Assembly (NCBI GenBank): GCA_002887195.1
Contig: PJAB01000702.1
Span: 1 to 21,798, forward strand
Source of the DNA: Chrysochromulina parva
Lineage: Eukaryota > Haptophyta > Prymnesiales > Chrysochromulinaceae
Direction of reading: 5' to 3'
DNA length: 21,798 bases
This document shows positions 9,701 to 17,104 of the stretch, in pieces (position 1 is the first letter of the stretch; the number at the start of each line of letters is the position of its first letter). A program made the position numbers and the translations under genes. The notes beneath the pieces are model-generated. The model did not search any database. It saw only the letters and a program-made list of their open reading frames with translations, and had not been told where the DNA came from.

Positions 9701-11378
9701 GATGGATCCAGATCCGGATGCGGAGGCAGCTGGCGGCGCGCGGCGGGTAGGGCCGTCGTCACAGCGCGAGAGGCAGCTGGAGGCTCAGCGGCGGCGGCAC
9801 GAGGGAGCTCTCTCCGAGCTGCGCCGCCTCCAGGCCCTCGAGAGAGCGCGAGCGGCCTCGGCGGCCAATTTACTCGCCGAGGGGCTGTGGGAGGGGCTGG
9901 GGGCGTCGCGCGATCAGTACACGCGTGCCTTTGCCAAGCTACCACCCGCAGCGCCGGAGATTCCGCCGGGGGTGGCTGCTCCAGAGGCCACCTTGGCCGC
10001 GTGGCGCGCGCTCAGTGCGCAATCTTCGAGGATGGCGCAGCTGGCGGTCGAGGCCATGGCGCGGCGCGCGGCTCTCTTCTGTCGCCAAGCTTCTAGCCTC
10101 ATCGGCATCCATGAACCCGCCGCCGCTACCACCTTGCTCGCCAATCGAAGCGCCGACGTCGAGATTCCCACCGCCCTGCCAGCGCTGAGCGCGATGCACG
10201 CCACTGCTCTCGAGCACATGCTCACAGCGATGCGCACGCTGCCGCCGCCGCCGCCGCGCCGGCCGTCGTCACCGCGTCGGCCGTCGTCGCCGGCGGGTGC
10301 CGAGGGCGGAGGCTCTGCCATTGCGGGCGCCGTATCGGCGCCCGATCTGCTCTCACGCGCGATCCAAAGCGTTCAGCCACATCGGCCGACGATCTTTCTA
10401 CCAGGCATGCGCGCGTCGACCGACGCCGCGCCGCCACCGGTGCTGAATGCGATGGCGCAGCGGCAGATGGAGGCGGCTCGCAAGGCCGAGGCTAAGCGCC
10501 AAGCTCTTGTCGAGTTGCGGCGCGTGCAGCACGAGAAAGCCATGGAAGCCTTTGCGACTGTGGTCTACACGCCCGAGGGCTTCGGGGAGCTTCGCTCATG
10601 CCTCGACCCCGCGCCCGGTCGTCGACCGCGCTCCGCCGCGGCGGCCGTGCGGCGGCCGGTTGCTCGAAGCGCGTCCGCCGCCCACCTGACGAGCACCCAT
10701 GCGCCTTCACGTGCCGAGGCGGACGCCGCGGTCACGCGCGCGCTCGCGCAGCATCCGAGTGCTCTGGAGCTCGCGTACGTCACGACGAGCCCGCATCTAA
10801 TGCCGCCCCCGTCGATTGAGCCGCTCGCCGGCGGGTTGACGCGCCCGCGCTCCGCCCACGCCACCGCCAACTATGCCCACGCCGGCTCGGCGCCTCTCTG
10901 CTCGGCGTCCTACCTACACGTGTCCGGGGGCGGCATGCTCGCCCTGCCGTTGCGCGCCCATGAGCATCCGATGCCCAGCCCCGCCGGACATCGCACCCCG
11001 GCCACTCGTCAGCCGCCTCCTCGCGCCCAGAGCGCCGCTGCCCGGCCTACGACGGCCGACGTTCGGGTACGAGCCGCCTCCTTCGCTATTGGAGGCGGCG
11101 GCGGCGGTAGCGGACGAACTGGCGGTGGTGGCGGAGGATGTACTGGGGCGCACTCGACGCCACTCATCGCGTCCGCAGCTCTTGTAGGCGCTCAGCCTCC
11201 TCCACGCAATTCCACAGGCGATGGGGACAATACGGTCGAGCCGCCCAGGGCGGCGTCCTGTGCGCCCCTGCCCCAATCCCTGAGCGCACACGCGACGTCG
11301 AAGGTCCCGCCGGGCTGGGCCGCGGTCGGCGACGGGCAGCCAGCGATAGGAGGCATGGCCGCGGCTGCATCTAGGTGA
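6771..11378 (+). CDS. Large Ala/Glu-rich coiled-coil protein of unknown function
   Basis: A single uninterrupted 1535-aa frame with no signal peptide or membrane segment. The start MATSQQAFDAKRDRARR is followed by a charged helix. Residues about 95-185 form a less repetitive helical region (PLTEKQRAKKLGKISSRIADL) that may be a conserved domain, not recognised. From about 230 to 1000 it is almost continuous coiled coil: Ala/Glu/Arg/Leu heptads, with an extreme Ala run at about 364-457 and an EQLEAM repeat at about 537-568. After about 1060 it becomes less regular (SRDQYTRAFAKLPPAAPEIPP), then Pro-, Ser- and Gly-rich. The tail repeats short RPRSA-type motifs (near 1284 and 1360, with RAQSA near 1419), which recur in flagellar and cytoskeletal proteins, so a structural role in flagellum, basal body or cytoskeleton is an inference only. 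A poly-Gly stretch lies near 1440-1460. Confidence 0.8.
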   Translation: MATSQQAFDAKRDRARRQDASRAREQELKQQLHQQQERRWRESSVEAELVETGAGVATTLTAVPSAPSLTESKVDAVLAAGAAHLKSLAPGASEWEEEEDPNVPLTEKQRAKKLGKISSRIADLLGEFEDSVDDQDDGTMQRLKDGITTIAQNLRRKSLMRSAFLQSAAQQLSKSKQLDPSLFGGADDEDDEARGDAKGAGASLAEDEAGLAVDELKRTEGLKKAKLLSAHKKTVGLLRDLAAEHERGKTGADEQRAAMAAKFMGAAEEELRLKTLLEVATTGERNLKTQLANASERLARLTAEAESLQRSADELAARLAAAEQEAASERAKAADAAAALDAATRGSGAMRAQLADALAQLDGARSSAAEAEAAAAAAQAEAAAAREALDSARAEVEAAEAAAAVARDEAAAARAELTAAQDEAVAAAAEAAAAAAAGAEAAAAAALAQAEAAAASTERKTKNAMTGMQSALWRATQARLPQQVQEAIAAEKAQWEAARAAERAEWEAKLEAATANAGADAAAQAEAARSAAAAAEQLEAMKAMAAEQLEAMAAEHLEAMEAMAAGFEAKLAQARASAGAGLPEQLAAQLAARVQEIEAERAAPGPLCALVQAASEVLSPRVGAVLSEALHSAQQRQLIELTAATSEGKDSKVLDDAVTVAWNHLWALSLSPAEGREHALAAMQAEHEAARARVAQHVGQEAELGRRKSARERAEEEDGFSGFRRSLRELIALHDRLAHEEATNAALRRDLEAACLATDAAERRFSEQEHSLVQLRTAVVRLTELSAALDLELRQQKQACAELEQSLARAAHELRLEKEHAEAAAERHAESVAELEARLTGGRGGRSRRFGSAEHVSAPPSAADFELQVHERAQLETLREEVERQKAMRLAAATGGPDAGLAEARLEALRAELAGVEAAHEAVVAELTAAWHADILRWGEAAARREAAEAAAEAEAAAEAEAEAFITSAEKGAAWLEMDPDPDAEAAGGARRVGPSSQRERQLEAQRRRHEGALSELRRLQALERARAASAANLLAEGLWEGLGASRDQYTRAFAKLPPAAPEIPPGVAAPEATLAAWRALSAQSSRMAQLAVEAMARRAALFCRQASSLIGIHEPAAATTLLANRSADVEIPTALPALSAMHATALEHMLTAMRTLPPPPPRRPSSPRRPSSPAGAEGGGSAIAGAVSAPDLLSRAIQSVQPHRPTIFLPGMRASTDAAPPPVLNAMAQRQMEAARKAEAKRQALVELRRVQHEKAMEAFATVVYTPEGFGELRSCLDPAPGRRPRSAAAAVRRPVARSASAAHLTSTHAPSRAEADAAVTRALAQHPSALELAYVTTSPHLMPPPSIEPLAGGLTRPRSAHATANYAHAGSAPLCSASYLHVSGGGMLALPLRAHEHPMPSPAGHRTPATRQPPPRAQSAAARPTTADVRVRAASFAIGGGGGGSGRTGGGGGGCTGAHSTPLIASAALVGAQPPPRNSTGDGDNTVEPPRAASCAPLPQSLSAHATSKVPPGWAAVGDGQPAIGGMAAAASR
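7856..8140 (+). repeat. GCG/GCC/GAG codon-repeat tract inside the coiled-coil gene
   Basis: This stretch is dominated by GCG, GCC and GAG codons encoding poly-Ala broken by Glu, Arg and Asp. It keeps several alternative frames open on both strands, including a long Ser/Ala-rich antisense frame. The tract is part of the coiled coil; its purity suggests slippage expansion. Confidence 0.65.
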
Positions 11379-11773
11379 GAACAAGGCCGACGCGGCCGAA
11401 TACATTCGCATCGATCAGGTTCTTTCAAGCACATGCCGCATCCACATGATCTACAAAGTGTAGGTGGGACGTTCAGGCATGAGACATCAGACATCAGACA
11501 GTCACCTTCAGAACTTCTCGCGATGACAGATGGATGACAGAGGACCCTAGCCGGTGTGACTGTGTCTCTGACTGAGCCAGGGTCTTCTCAGCGTAGGCAA
11601 GTATGACTTTCAGTATGACTTGTGAGTTACATGACAAACTTACATAAACAACAGACAACCAGCGGAAGCCTACTTGACTTGACTTGACTTGACTTGACTT
11701 GACTTGACTTGCTTGCTTGCTTGCTTGACTTGACTTGACTTGACTTGACTTGCTCGGGACACGAGCGTGTTGG
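11379..11773. other. Spacer / probable 5' leader of the PLP gene
   Basis: Between the coiled-coil stop and the PLP gene's first Met. The end is occupied by an ACTTG/CTTG microsatellite (11672-11752). Upstream, a short frame from ATG 11433 to a TGA about 100 bases later has no recognisable content, although a small 5' exon here cannot be excluded. The TGA at 11741-11743, inside the repeat, closes the PLP reading frame upstream of ATG 11774. The repeated ACATCAGACATCAGACA near 11483-11500 is minor simple sequence. Confidence 0.5.
11672..11752 (+). repeat. ACTTG pentanucleotide microsatellite interrupted by CTTG units
   Basis: Eight perfect ACTTG units (11672-11711), four CTTG units (11712-11727) and five further ACTTG units (11728-11752) run without any other interruption. 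It ends 21 bases before the first in-frame ATG of the PLP gene, so it probably lies in that gene's 5' leader, in its promoter, or at the end of an upstream intron. On the minus strand it reads as a meaningless Gln-Val-Lys-Ser-Ser repeat. Confidence 0.95.
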
Positions 11774-14700
11774 ATGGTGGCCTTTCTCGATGGCGGCGGC
11801 TCCGTGCCAGACATCCCTCTGCTCGACGCGGTCGTCAAGCAACTCTTCGAGATGCCCTCACAGAAGATGCTCAAATCCAATGGCCTGCCAGTCGTGTGGC
11901 CGGAAGCGCTCAAGACGGGAGGCTTCTCTCTCAATGGCGTGAGCACCCAAGAGCTCCGTGACTTTTTCACCTCGCTCCTTGCGGCGTCGCGTGGCACTGA
12001 GCCGATCATCGAGAGCGGCAACAAGTACGGCGTCTCGGATGCCTTCCACCACATCAACGGCGTGCTGCTCATGCAAGAGTGCAAAGCGTCACCCCGCTTC
12101 CAGATGCTGCTGCAGGCAGACAAGGTGCGTGCAGAGGAGTTCCTCGAGGTGGTGCTCTTTAACGCGGACTTGCGCAACCGTAACCCACTGCACCCGTCTT
12201 TCATCGATTCAGTGGTCATTGGGAACCTCCTCAACTTTCCGGCGCACATCTTTGGCTTCCCCTTCGCCTCGTACGCCACCGACGGCAACGAGTCGCTCTC
12301 ACTCTGCCTCTACTCATATCGCGAGCAGGCAGCCGCCACGCGTGGTGCGCCCATCGTCGTACTATATGTCAAGGAGCAAGAGCGCTCAACCGCGGAGTCC
12401 CTCATAGTCGCGCAGGTGCGTGCGGTCGCGGCGCGCCTCAACATGTCTTTGGTCGAGGTGGAGGCAGAGGAGTCTTGGGACGCGCACGGCAGGGTGGCGG
12501 TGGTGATGGCCGCCTTTAGCGGCGCAGCTCTCGCGAGCGCCGCCTCCCGGGCCTTCGAGCGCGGCATGCCCATGCATGTGCATGTATCCGACACGGAGTG
12601 GCGGCACCTCTTCACCACTCACACCACGCCAGTGCACTGCGAGTTACACTCCGGGGTGCGCTCGCTCACCATCGAGCATGGCCTGCTCAGCTCCGGCTAT
12701 TCGCTCTATCGTGACCTCAAGACTCGCGACGAACACTTCGACGTCGGTCACCAGTGGCAGACCGCCTACATGTCCTTTAATGAGGGTGATGTGCCGAGGC
12801 CCCGCCACACCCAGATTCGCGTCCTAGCTGCCGTCCAGCTGCTCTCCCTCACTTTGTCTCCCTCACCTTGCCATGTGCCCTGCCGCTGCGTCCAGGGGGC
12901 TCTGGGACGGCAACGCCTCTGCTCATCGACTTCTGTTACGTCATGCTTGGTTGGTCAGCCTTCAGCCGCTTGGCATCTGCCCCCGCCGACGATCTGAGCT
13001 ACGTCGGAGAGGCAGGCACCCTGCAGCCCACGCTGGTGAGCCCAGAGGATACCGATGAGACGCCGACCATGCTGAAGACCAAAGTGCAGAGCGCCGAGAC
13101 CATTTTGCGCTGGGCGACTGCTTGCTTGGCGGATCACCGAGTGGGGCGAGCGCAACTGGAGCGATGGCTACTCGGCTTCCAGCGCCACTTTCTTGGAGGG
13201 GAGGGCCGGCGCCTCGAGCTGCTCACGTCGGGAGGTGGCACCCGCTCGATCAACCTCGCCTTTGAGGCAGTGCTGGCGAGCCGTGCCGCGGAGCCCCCTT
13301 CTGAGCTTCGCGTGCTCACTGGCAACCCTCACTTGGCGGTGGAGCGTGCGGCGCGGCGCTTCGGGTTTCAGCTCACGAGACTCGACGTCGACGGCTCCCT
13401 CTGCCCGCGTCGGCTTGCAGAGGCCATTCGCGATCCGGCCGTCGTCGCCGTCTACGCGCAGTCGCTCAGCTACACGGACGGTACGTGCGATGACCTCGTG
13501 AGGATTCTCGAGATCGTCGAGATCGAGAACTGTCGGCGGGTGCAGGCGGTGCCGGCGCGTGAGGCGGAGCGCGTGCCACTCATTCATCTCATCAACGACT
13601 CGTGCCTCGCCTTCTGCGCGCTCGTGCACAATGACGGCACGCCCGAGTCCGTGCGCCGCGGCGGCCGCCGCGGGGGCCTGCGTGTGCTCGACATGTGCGG
13701 CGTAAGTGGCCCGGGATTCGGGGACTCGGCACAGCCTCAGCTGACGCCCTTGCTCGTGACTCTGGACGCGCACAAGCACCTGGGCACCGATAAAGGGGTC
13801 TCGAGCGTCATCGGCACACCAGGCACCTTGGAGAGGCTGCGCGGGCGGCGGAAGGTGGGCGCACAGCCCTCCAAGGGGGTTCTGATCCGTGCCCTCGCCG
13901 ACATGTACTTGGTGGGCGTCGAAGGTTATCGGGCGCTGTACGGGCAACTTGCCGAGCGGCTCGAGCGTGCGGCGACGGACTTGGCGTCCGCCGGTCTGAC
14001 GATAGTCAACGCGCACAACCGGCCGAAGGGCTCGACAGTGTTGGCTTGCGAAGACCCCGACGCCGTGATGACCAAGAAGCTCAAGAAGAGAGGCCACGCC
14101 TTTGCTCACCTCTTCCATCTGCATCCATCAGGGCGGCCAGAGGGCGAGGGTCGCTCGCAGCTTGGCTGGTCTCTCTCGTTCACGCCGTATTCGCTGCGGG
14201 AGGTGGCTCCAGGCCGCACGGCGCTCGACGTCTTTCTGAACGACCTCGCTGAGGTGTGTGAGCATCGGCGAGGCAGCCGCCGCCCATGGCTCGTGAGGCT
14301 GCTGTCGGCGCCCGACTCGCTGCTCTCCGTGCTTCTCTGTGGGGGGGTGCCCGAGCCGTGCATCTTCACCTGGTTGTGGACGCCTGGATGGGGCCGTTGG
14401 GTCTCGACCACGATCATGCGCCGACTCTACGGCCAGATCCTCGACGCCGGCGTGATCGCCTCGAGCCGACGCGCCGATTCCCTCGCCACCTTGGCCCGCC
14501 TCATCTCGCTCGTCTTCATTGTGGCCTTCCTCCTCGCCCTCCTCCTCGCCCTCCTCCTCGGCCGCCTGCACTTGTCACTCGAGGCCGCCGCCCAGCCCCA
14601 TGCACTCGTGCTGGCGCTACCTGCTTTGGGCGCGTTCCTCTTTTCTTCCTCCTCGCGTCGCGCCAGCCGCTCTCCAGCTCCCGTACCACCGGCGCGCTGA
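11774..14700 (+). CDS. Tandem PLP-dependent lyase-like protein (sphingosine-phosphate-lyase/group II decarboxylase fold), one intron
   Basis: Exons 11774-12785 and 12896-14700 join to a 938-aa protein. The splice restores NEGGSGTATPLLIDF across the junction. Two copies of the SPL-like fold-type I PLP domain follow each other. Domain 1 has a TDGNES segment (from 169), where SPL has TSGGTES, and SLTIEHGLLSSGYSLYRD; Gly303 (codon 12680-12682) sits where the PLP lysine belongs, so it is probably inactive. Domain 2 has TSGGGT at 448-453, a stacking His in NPHLAVERAA, Asp572 in INDSC and Lys631 in LDAHKHLGTDKG, the Schiff-base lysine (codon 13774-13776), and looks complete. The C-terminus has a strong hydrophobic helix at about 873-893 and a weaker one at about 907-923, suggesting membrane attachment. 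Family members cleave or decarboxylate amine substrates; the substrate here is unknown. An in-frame TGA at 11741 limits the start, but an extra 5' exon remains possible. Confidence 0.8.
12786..12895 (+). other. Predicted GT-AG spliceosomal intron (110 bp)
   Basis: The frame from 11774 stays open past its homology into a Leu/Ser/Pro/Cys-rich tail, while homology resumes at 12896 in another frame. Donor GTGATG at 12786 and acceptor CAG ending at 12895 join GAG-G to GG-GGC, giving Glu-Gly-Gly-Ser-Gly and leaving the downstream domain in frame. The acceptor is preceded by a long pyrimidine-rich tract (about 12838-12893). Phase 1 intron. The boundaries rest on sequence logic, not on a transcript. 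Confidence 0.8.
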
Positions 14701-15110
14701 CAGACGTGTCACGCACGCTTCACGCACGCCACAGGGGTTCCCCGCGACGCAGTGGGCGCCGCTACGGCGTCGCGTGCCACGAAGCCGGAGCGTCCTGCGC
14801 GGATGAGGGATGCAATCAAGGGAGATCGCACCTCCCCCCTGGTGCGCCCTGCGCGGTCGCCGGCGCGGAAACGGGAAACCTGAGCGGGGATGATTGTGAA
14901 GTCTGCGTATGCGCTTTATTAACGTTTTCAAAACCTTCCGAGATTCAGGCAGGGCGAGATTCGGGTGGCGGGGGCTCAGGCTTCAGCCTCTCGACGCGAC
15001 ATCCTCGGACAAGCCTAGGACATCGCACCGGTCACTGACAGAGTGGCCTGCGGGGTCTCCAAGGCGCTCATAAAAGGCGTTAAAAAGGCGCAGCGCGGCC
15101 CAAGTCGCAT

Positions 15111-15140
15111 CGCTCATCATGACGCTCATCATGACGCTCA
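15111..15140 (+). repeat. 12-bp tandem repeat CGCTCATCATGA
   Basis: Two perfect units (15111-15122 and 15123-15134) are followed by a partial third one beginning CGCTCAT. It is simple sequence in a noncoding spacer about 120 bases before the larger minisatellite. Confidence 0.7.
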
Positions 15141-15258
15141 TAATCGCTCAGAGGCGCCGATGGTCCCGTCCGCATGCAGTGATGAATGCGCCTGGGGTCG
15201 AGGGCGGTGCCGAGGGTGAGGCCGAGGCACGCCTGCGCGACAAGGGCTGCCCGATGGG

Positions 15259-15403
15259 CCGCATGCAATGGGCCGCATGCAATGGTCCGCATGCAATGGT
15301 CCGCATGCAATGGTCCGCCGCATGCAATGGTCCGCATGCAATGGTCCGCATGCAACGGTCCGCATGCAATGGTCCGCATGTAATGGTCCGCATGCAATGG
15401 GGC
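15259..15403 (+). repeat. 14-bp minisatellite, ten units of consensus CCGCATGCAATGGT
   Basis: The GCATGCAA core (or a one-base variant) starts at 15261, 15275, 15289, 15303, 15320, 15334, 15348, 15362, 15376 and 15390. All steps are 14 bp except one of 17 bp, where an extra CCG is inserted. Only a few units carry single-base changes (AACGG at 15348, GTAA at 15376). Each unit contains the palindrome GCATGC. A diverged half-unit CCGCATGCA lies near 15170. Confidence 0.95.
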
Positions 15404-15656
15404 CGAGGCGCACCCGCGATCTTGAATAGATCTCGAAGCCGCGCCCCGGACCGAGAAGCACACGAAGGCACCCGGCACACGCACCTCACAGAAGCGAGAA
15501 GGAGATCTCAACGTGCCCGTGTGGCGCATCGTCGTACCCAAAGACGGGTCCCAATGCGCACGCCCGGTGCACGTAGAGCAGCATCGTACTCCATCGCGCA
15601 CTGGTCGACGCGATGACGGAGGACTTGAGCGAGGACCAGGGTTAGGACCAGGGCCT

Positions 15657-16910
15657 CTATAAGTTTTCGCCGTCCAGTCGCTCTTGGCCGTGATGTGTGG
15701 CGCATGCCTGCACGGCACGGCTTTCACGGCTGTCCTCTTTTGCTCCCTTCCCACGCGGTTTCTTAGTTGCATTGCCCAGCGTCCCTTGCAGTGTGAGCTC
15801 CTGCCGGACGAGCCACTCCTCAACACACGTCTCGTTGTGCGAATGCCACACCATTCCTGTTGGATGCGGCTTGTTCTTGCGAAGCTTAGACCACTGCGAC
15901 ACGTACCCCTGCGGCAATGGCAGCGTTGAGTCGTTGTATGGTTCGCGGCGATTCGTCCACCACATCGTGAGGTTGTGCGCCCGGAAAGCGTATGCCAAAT
16001 GTTGCTCCGGTACCACCGAACCATGCTGGATGCAGTCGGACGCGGCGTCGTCCCATAACGTAGCGTTCGCCCGGGCGGGGACGAAGAGAAAATGGTCCAT
16101 CCGAACCCGCAGCAGTCCGGGATAGGCTGGAAACTGCTCACAGAAAAGGGCCGGCTGTCCCACGACTCGCCCGCCCGCTCGCCCGCGGTACCCTCTGCTG
16201 CTCATGCGCAGCCGCTCCTCCATCTGAAGCATCGCTCTGAAACGGCGGAGACCGTACACGGTGGGCAGCGAATCGGGGCCTGAGAAGTACAGCACCCACG
16301 GGAAGTGCGAGAGGACGCTTGACAAGGAAGCAATCGCAGCCAACTCTCCGCAATAGTAGCCGAAATTGATGCTTGTGATGACGAGCATGCGAATCCTCCA
16401 AGGCAAGGCATTGCCGTACAAGAGTGGCCACTTCCATGCCTGGGTTTTCTGGCTGAGCTCGATATTGTTTACGTTAAGCACCGCTGCCGCATTGTTGTTC
16501 AACAGAAGCAACGAGGCTTCACGGAGCATGGTTGCGGCATCATCGCTCTTGGCGACGAGGATAGATAACGTGCGCGCGTGCTGCTCAAACTGCTTGAGCG
16601 TCTGTGAGTGGCTTTGAACGAGCAGCAGCCCTCCCCCACCCTTTGCGACAGCCTCTTCAACTCCGACCCTGCTGGCGAGCAGCGCCTTGTTTGCTTCGTC
16701 CACTCCGCAGTGCGCCGTGACCCACTTCTTTCCTGGCTCTGCTGGGAGCAGCGCCAGGCTCGGGCCATCGAAACGAAGCTTTGGCAGCAGCCTCAAAAGC
16801 CGCCCGGGCTTGAAGGGTTCGATGCTGAAGCCGGCAGACCTTCTCACATGCACCGGAAACTCGATGTTGTTCCGAGGCCGTCTGGCCTGTTGGACCTTTT
16901 GCCCCGGCAT
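15657..16910 (-). CDS. Putative glycosyltransferase-like protein
   Basis: A 417-aa protein. Residues about 174-220 (MLVITSINFGYYCGEL, then FPWVLYFSGPDSLPTVYG) resemble the core of algal/protist glycosyltransferase-like proteins in which a dwelling-on-Asp 'SGPD' loop follows a strand. A second conserved-looking part is MDHFLFVPARANATLWDD with PEQHLAYAFRAHNLTMWW at about 271-318. Acceptor and donor are unknown and the family is not certain. Possible N-glycosylation sites (NAT, NLT, NDS, NET) and a Cys-containing region suit a secretory-pathway protein. However, no signal peptide or membrane anchor is seen at the N-terminus, so an upstream exon may be missing. The C-terminal 50 residues are hydrophilic and look poorly conserved. 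The start is the first Met of the frame; a CGAA repeat lies just 5' of it. Confidence 0.6.
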   Translation of the reverse strand: MPGQKVQQARRPRNNIEFPVHVRRSAGFSIEPFKPGRLLRLLPKLRFDGPSLALLPAEPGKKWVTAHCGVDEANKALLASRVGVEEAVAKGGGGLLLVQSHSQTLKQFEQHARTLSILVAKSDDAATMLREASLLLLNNNAAAVLNVNNIELSQKTQAWKWPLLYGNALPWRIRMLVITSINFGYYCGELAAIASLSSVLSHFPWVLYFSGPDSLPTVYGLRRFRAMLQMEERLRMSSRGYRGRAGGRVVGQPALFCEQFPAYPGLLRVRMDHFLFVPARANATLWDDAASDCIQHGSVVPEQHLAYAFRAHNLTMWWTNRREPYNDSTLPLPQGYVSQWSKLRKNKPHPTGMVWHSHNETCVEEWLVRQELTLQGTLGNATKKPRGKGAKEDSRESRAVQACATHHGQERLDGENL

Positions 16911-16915
16911 GTGTA

Positions 16916-16935
16916 TTCGTTCGTTCGTTCGTTCG
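16916..16935 (+). repeat. (TTCG)5 tetranucleotide microsatellite
   Basis: Five perfect TTCG units. On the minus strand this is (CGAA)5, ending six bases upstream of the first Met of the glycosyltransferase-like gene, so it probably lies in its 5' leader or marks unrecognised upstream coding or intron sequence. Confidence 0.85.
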
Positions 16936-17104
16936 TTTCAGGGCCCTCTCGGCCAGACACACACCCACAAGCCCCGAAAAGGCGTGCGTGGGAGGCGCTC
17001 ACACAGACACAGAGGCGGCATGTGTAGCGTGACCGTTGAATAACTTCTTGTAGATTTTGTTATTTGGCATGCATGCAACTTGGCTATGAGCTGAGCGTCG
17101 TGGG

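Larger units (their letters stand above)
14701..15656. other. Repeat-rich spacer between two convergent genes
   Basis: No gene is supported. The PLP gene (+) ends at 14700 and the glycosyltransferase-like gene (-) ends at 15657, so this holds two 3' ends. It contains a 12-bp repeat CGCTCATCATGA (15111-15140), the 14-bp minisatellite at about 15259-15400, and a short direct repeat AGGACCAGGG twice near 15633-15653. Frames running through the minisatellite on both strands exist because 14 is not a multiple of three and the unit has no stop in these phases; their translations are periodic and domain-free. Confidence 0.55.

Noticed and set aside
11494..12288. Minus-strand frame of 264 codons across the ACTTG repeat
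   Set aside because: It contains a Gln-Val-Lys-Ser-Ser repeat from the microsatellite and is otherwise antisense to well-supported PLP exon 1.
12868..12895. Independent start of the second PLP frame at a TTG or a nearby ATG
   Set aside because: Splicing at 12785/12896 restores an uninterrupted domain-1 C-terminal segment (NEGGSGTATPLL), so the second frame is exon 2 and not a separate gene.
13168..14124. Minus-strand frame of 318 codons opposite PLP exon 2
   Set aside because: No domain; His/Arg-rich shadow of the sense gene with its intact DAHK motif.
14286..15038. Plus-strand frame of 250 codons overlapping the end of the PLP gene
   Set aside because: Arg/Pro/His-rich with no domain, and mostly an alternative reading of the PLP tail and spacer.
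15259..15403. CRISPR array
   Set aside because: The 14-bp units are contiguous with no unique spacers, so this is a tandem minisatellite in eukaryotic DNA.
15080..16141. Minus-strand frame of 353 codons spanning the minisatellite and part of the glycosyltransferase-like gene
   Set aside because: Its repeat part is a periodic translation of the 14-bp unit, and the rest overlaps the better-supported gene in another frame.
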